From Mastigias papua (lineage: Eukaryota; Cnidaria; Scyphozoa; Rhizostomeae; Mastigiidae), in assembly GCA_964019165.1 (NCBI GenBank), contig OZ025281.1:3603240-3667239 (forward strand): DNA of 64,000 nucleotides. Direction: 5' to 3'. Below the pieces are notes generated by a model. That model saw nothing but the letters and a program-made list of their open reading frames with translations. It was not told where the DNA came from and ran no database searches. Shown here in pieces: positions 61,001 through 64,000 of this stretch; position 1 is the first letter of the stretch, and each line of letters starts with the position of its first letter. Both the position numbers and the translations under genes were made by a program.

Positions 61001-64000
61001 CATGTGCGATTTTTTTCAACAAAGTAAGGCTATAACCTTGGTATTTTGCCGAAAAATCACAAAACTTGAAATTGATTGATTTTGATTTCAGATTTAAAAG
61101 TGATGAAAATGTGCGATTTTTGGCCAAAAAGTAAGGCAATAACCTTGGTATTTTGCCGAAATATGACCAACATTGACATTGATTGATTTTGATTGCAGAT
61201 TGAAAGGTGATGAAAATGAGCGATTTGTGGCCAAAAAGTAAGGCAATACCCTTGGTATTTTGCGGAAAAATGACCAGAATTGACATTGATTGATTTTGAA
61301 TGCAGATTGAAAAGTGATGAAAATGAGCGATGTTTTTCAACAACGTAAGGCTATAACCTTGGTATTTTGCCGAAAAATGACCAAACTTGAAATTGATTGA
61401 TTTTGATTGCAGATTTAAAAGTGATGAAAATGTGCGATTTTTGGCCAAAAAGTAAGGCTATAACCTTGGTATTTTGCCGAAAAATGACCAAAATTGACAT
61501 TGATTGATTTTGATTGCAGATTGAAAGGCGATGAAAATGAGCAATTTGTGGCCGAAAAGTAAGGCAATACCCTTGGTATTTTGCCGAAAAATGACCGGAA
61601 TTGACATTGATTGATTTTGATTGTAGATTGAAAAGTGATGAAAATGAGCGATTGTTTTCAACAAAATAAGGCTATTACCTTGGTAGTTTGCCGACAAATG
61701 ACCAAAGTTGAAATTGATTGATTTTGATTGCAGATTGAAAAGTGATGAAAATGAGCGATTGTTTTCAACAACGTAAGGCTATAACCTAGGTATTTTGCCG
61801 AAAAATGACCAAACTTGAAATTGATTGATTTTGATTGCAGATTTAAAAGTGATGAAAATGTGCGATTTTTGGCCAAAAAGTAAGGCAATAACCTTGGTAT
61901 TTTGCCGAAAAATGACCAGAATTGACATTGATTGATTTTGATTGCAGATTGAAAAGTGATGAAAATGAGCGATTGTTTTCAACAAAGTAAGGCTATAACC
62001 TTGGTATTTTGCCGAAAAATGACCAAACTTGAAATTGATTGATTTTGATTGCAGATGTAAAAGTGATGAAAATGTGCGATTTTTGGCCAAAACGTAAGGC
62101 TACAACCGTGGTATTTTGCTAAAAACTGACCAAAATTGACATTGATTGATTTTGATTGCAGATTGAAAAGTGATGACCATGTGCGATTTTTTTCAACAAA
62201 GTAAGGCTATAACCTTGGTATTTTGCCAAAAACTGACCAAAATTGACATTGATTGATTTTGATTGCAGATTGAAAAGTGATGACCATGTGCGATTTTTGT
62301 CAACAACGTAAGGCTATAACCTTGGTATTTTGCCGAAAAATGACCAAACTTGAAATTGATTGATTTTGATTGCAGATTTAAAAGTGATGAAACTGTGCGA
62401 TATTTGGCCAAAAAGTAAGGCAATAACCTTGGTATTTTGCCAAAAAATGACCAGAATTGACAATGATTGATTTTGATTGCAGATTGAAAAGTGATGAAAA
62501 TGAGCGATTGTTTTCAACAAAGTAAGGCTATAACCTTGGTATTTTGCCGAAAAATGACCAACATTGACATTGATTGATTTTGATTGTAGATTGAAAGGCG
62601 ATGAAAATGAGCAATTTGTGGCCAAAAGGTAAGGCAATACCCTTGGTATTTTGCCGAAAAATGACCAGAGTTGACATTGATTGATTTTGATTGCAGATTG
62701 AAAAGTGATGACAATGAGCGATTTTTTTCAACAAAGTAAGGCTATAACCTTGGTATTTTGCCGAGAAATGACTAAACTTGAAATTGATTGATTTTGATTG
62801 CAGAGTTAAAAGTGATGAAAATGTGCGATTTTTGGCCAAAAAGTAAGGCAATAACCTTGGTATTTTGCCGAGAAATGACCTATATTTAAATTGATTGTTT
62901 TTGATTGCAGATTGAAAAGTGATGAAAATGAGCGATTTTTGGCCAAAACGTAAGGCTATAACCTTGGTAGTTTGCCGAAAAATGACCAAATTTGAAATTG
63001 ATTGATATTGATTGCAGATTGAAAAGTGATGAAAATGAGCGATTTTTGTCAACAAAGTAAGGCTATAACCTTGGTATTTTGCCGAAAAATGACCAAACTT
63101 GAAATTGATTGATTTTGATTGCAGATTTAAAAGTGATGAAAATGTGCGATTTTTGGCCAAAACGTAAGGCTACAAATTTGGTATTTTGCTAAAAACTGAC
63201 CAAAATTGACATTGATTGATTTTGATTGCAGATTGAAAAGTGATGACCATGTGCGATTTTTTTCAACACAGTAAGGCTATAACCTTGGTATTTTGCCAAA
63301 AACTGACCAAAATTGACATTGATTGATTTTGATTGCAGATTGAAAAGTGATGACCATGTGCGATTTGTTTCAACACAGTAAGGCTATAACCTTGGTATTT
63401 TGCCGAAAAATGACCAAAATTAACATTGATTGATTTTGATTGCAGATTGAAAGGCGATGAAAATGAGCGATTTGTGGCCAAAAAGTAAGGCAATACCCTT
63501 GGTATTTTGCCTAAACATGACCAGACTTGACATTGATTGATTTTGATTGCAGATTGAAAAGTGATGAAAATGAGCGATGTTTTTCAACAACGTAAGGCTA
63601 TAACCTTGGTATTTTGCCGAAAAATCACCAAACTTGAAATTGATTGATTTTGATTGCAGATTTAAAAGTGATGAAAATGTGCGATGTTTGGCCAAAACGT
63701 AAGGCAATACCCTTGGTATTTTGCCGAAAAATGACCAGAATTGACATTGATTGATTTTGATTGCAGATTGAAAAGTGATGACAATGAGCGATGTTTTTCA
63801 ACAACGTAAGGCTATAACCTTGGTATTTTGCCGAAAAATGACCAAACTTGAAATTGATTGATTTTGATTGCAGATTTAAAAGTGATGAAAATGTGCGATT
63901 TTTGGCCAAAAAGTAAGGCTATAACCTTGGTATTTTGCCAAAAAATGACCAAAATTGACATTGATTGATTGTGATTGCAGATTGAAAGGCGATGAAAATG

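Larger units (their letters stand above)
29542..64000. repeat. 107-bp satellite DNA array (~320 monomers), open at right edge
   Basis: The monomer, read on the plus strand, contains in order ATAACCTTGGTATTTTGCCG, AAAAATGACC, AAAATTGACATTGATTGATT, TTGATTGCAG, ATTGAAAAGTGATGAAAATG, AGCGA and the palindrome TTTTTGGCCAAAAA, then GTAAGGCT. Its length is 107 bp, with occasional one- to three-base indels. All copies are in the same orientation. Variants recur: GGCTATAACC or GGCAATACCC; GACCAAACTTGAAATTG or GACCAAAATTGACATTG; GATTTTTGGCCAAAAAGT, GATGTTTTTCAACAACGT or CTATTTTTTACCACAAAAT. It carries no genes: frames come from the monomer. It is AT-rich with phased A-tracts. Chromosomal location cannot be told from the sequence. 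Confidence 0.97.

Noticed and set aside
30140..63909. Well over a hundred minus-strand frames of 60-282 codons with similar repeated peptides (SAIKINQCQFWSFFGKIPRL and others)
   Set aside because: They are frame-shifted readings of one non-coding 107-bp monomer; all three frames give long frames, ends coincide with a recurring monomer stop, and no conserved protein family is seen.
29542..64000. CRISPR-like or other repeat-spacer array
   Set aside because: The repeats are contiguous monomers with no unique spacers, in a eukaryotic context.

Overview
This is a eukaryotic nuclear window, most likely from an invertebrate animal. It is AT-rich, has long GT-AG introns, a split gene for a cytosolic carboxypeptidase related to animal CCP5/AGBL5, large di- and trinucleotide microsatellites, DNA-transposon and non-LTR retrotransposon debris, and a very large satellite array. 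There are no bacterial operons, ribosome binding sites or CRISPR-like arrays. The species cannot be named from the sequence.

Layout. 1-3042: upstream DNA with no gene I can support. 3043-23505 (+): a ten-exon gene for a CCP5-type tubulin deglutamylase. The exon model was built by hand. All nine introns are GT-AG, the joined exons total 3240 nt (1079 residues plus stop), the reading phase is kept at every junction, and the zinc-ligand and catalytic motifs are present. Its introns hold microsatellites, a non-LTR retrotransposon 3' remnant (intron 2), a 4.86-kb composite terminal-inverted-repeat element between two (TA)n tracts (intron 4), C-rich repeats (intron 6), and a small MITE-like element plus a long (CA)n tract (intron 8). 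23506-25329: spacer between two convergent genes, with a hAT-like terminus. 25330-26787 (-): an apparently intronless gene for a single-pass membrane protein I cannot assign to a family. 26788-29100: no gene, one fold-back element. 29101-29541: a MITE-like element that abuts the satellite.

29542-64000 (54% of the window): one tandem array of a ~107-bp monomer, roughly 320 copies, running off the right edge. The first ~700 bp are degenerate and the rest is homogenised. The array carries nested duplications of 25, 17, 13, 21, 11 and 15 monomers. The last of these forms a ~1608-bp higher-order repeat across about 50.6-61 kb. The many minus-strand reading frames here are a by-product of monomer composition, not genes.

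The two genes show no evident functional link. CCP5 enzymes remove branch-point glutamates from polyglutamylated tubulin. The other protein looks like a membrane-anchored factor with a cytosolic C-terminal domain. The most unusual content is the satellite with its multi-scale organisation and the composite transposon in intron 4.
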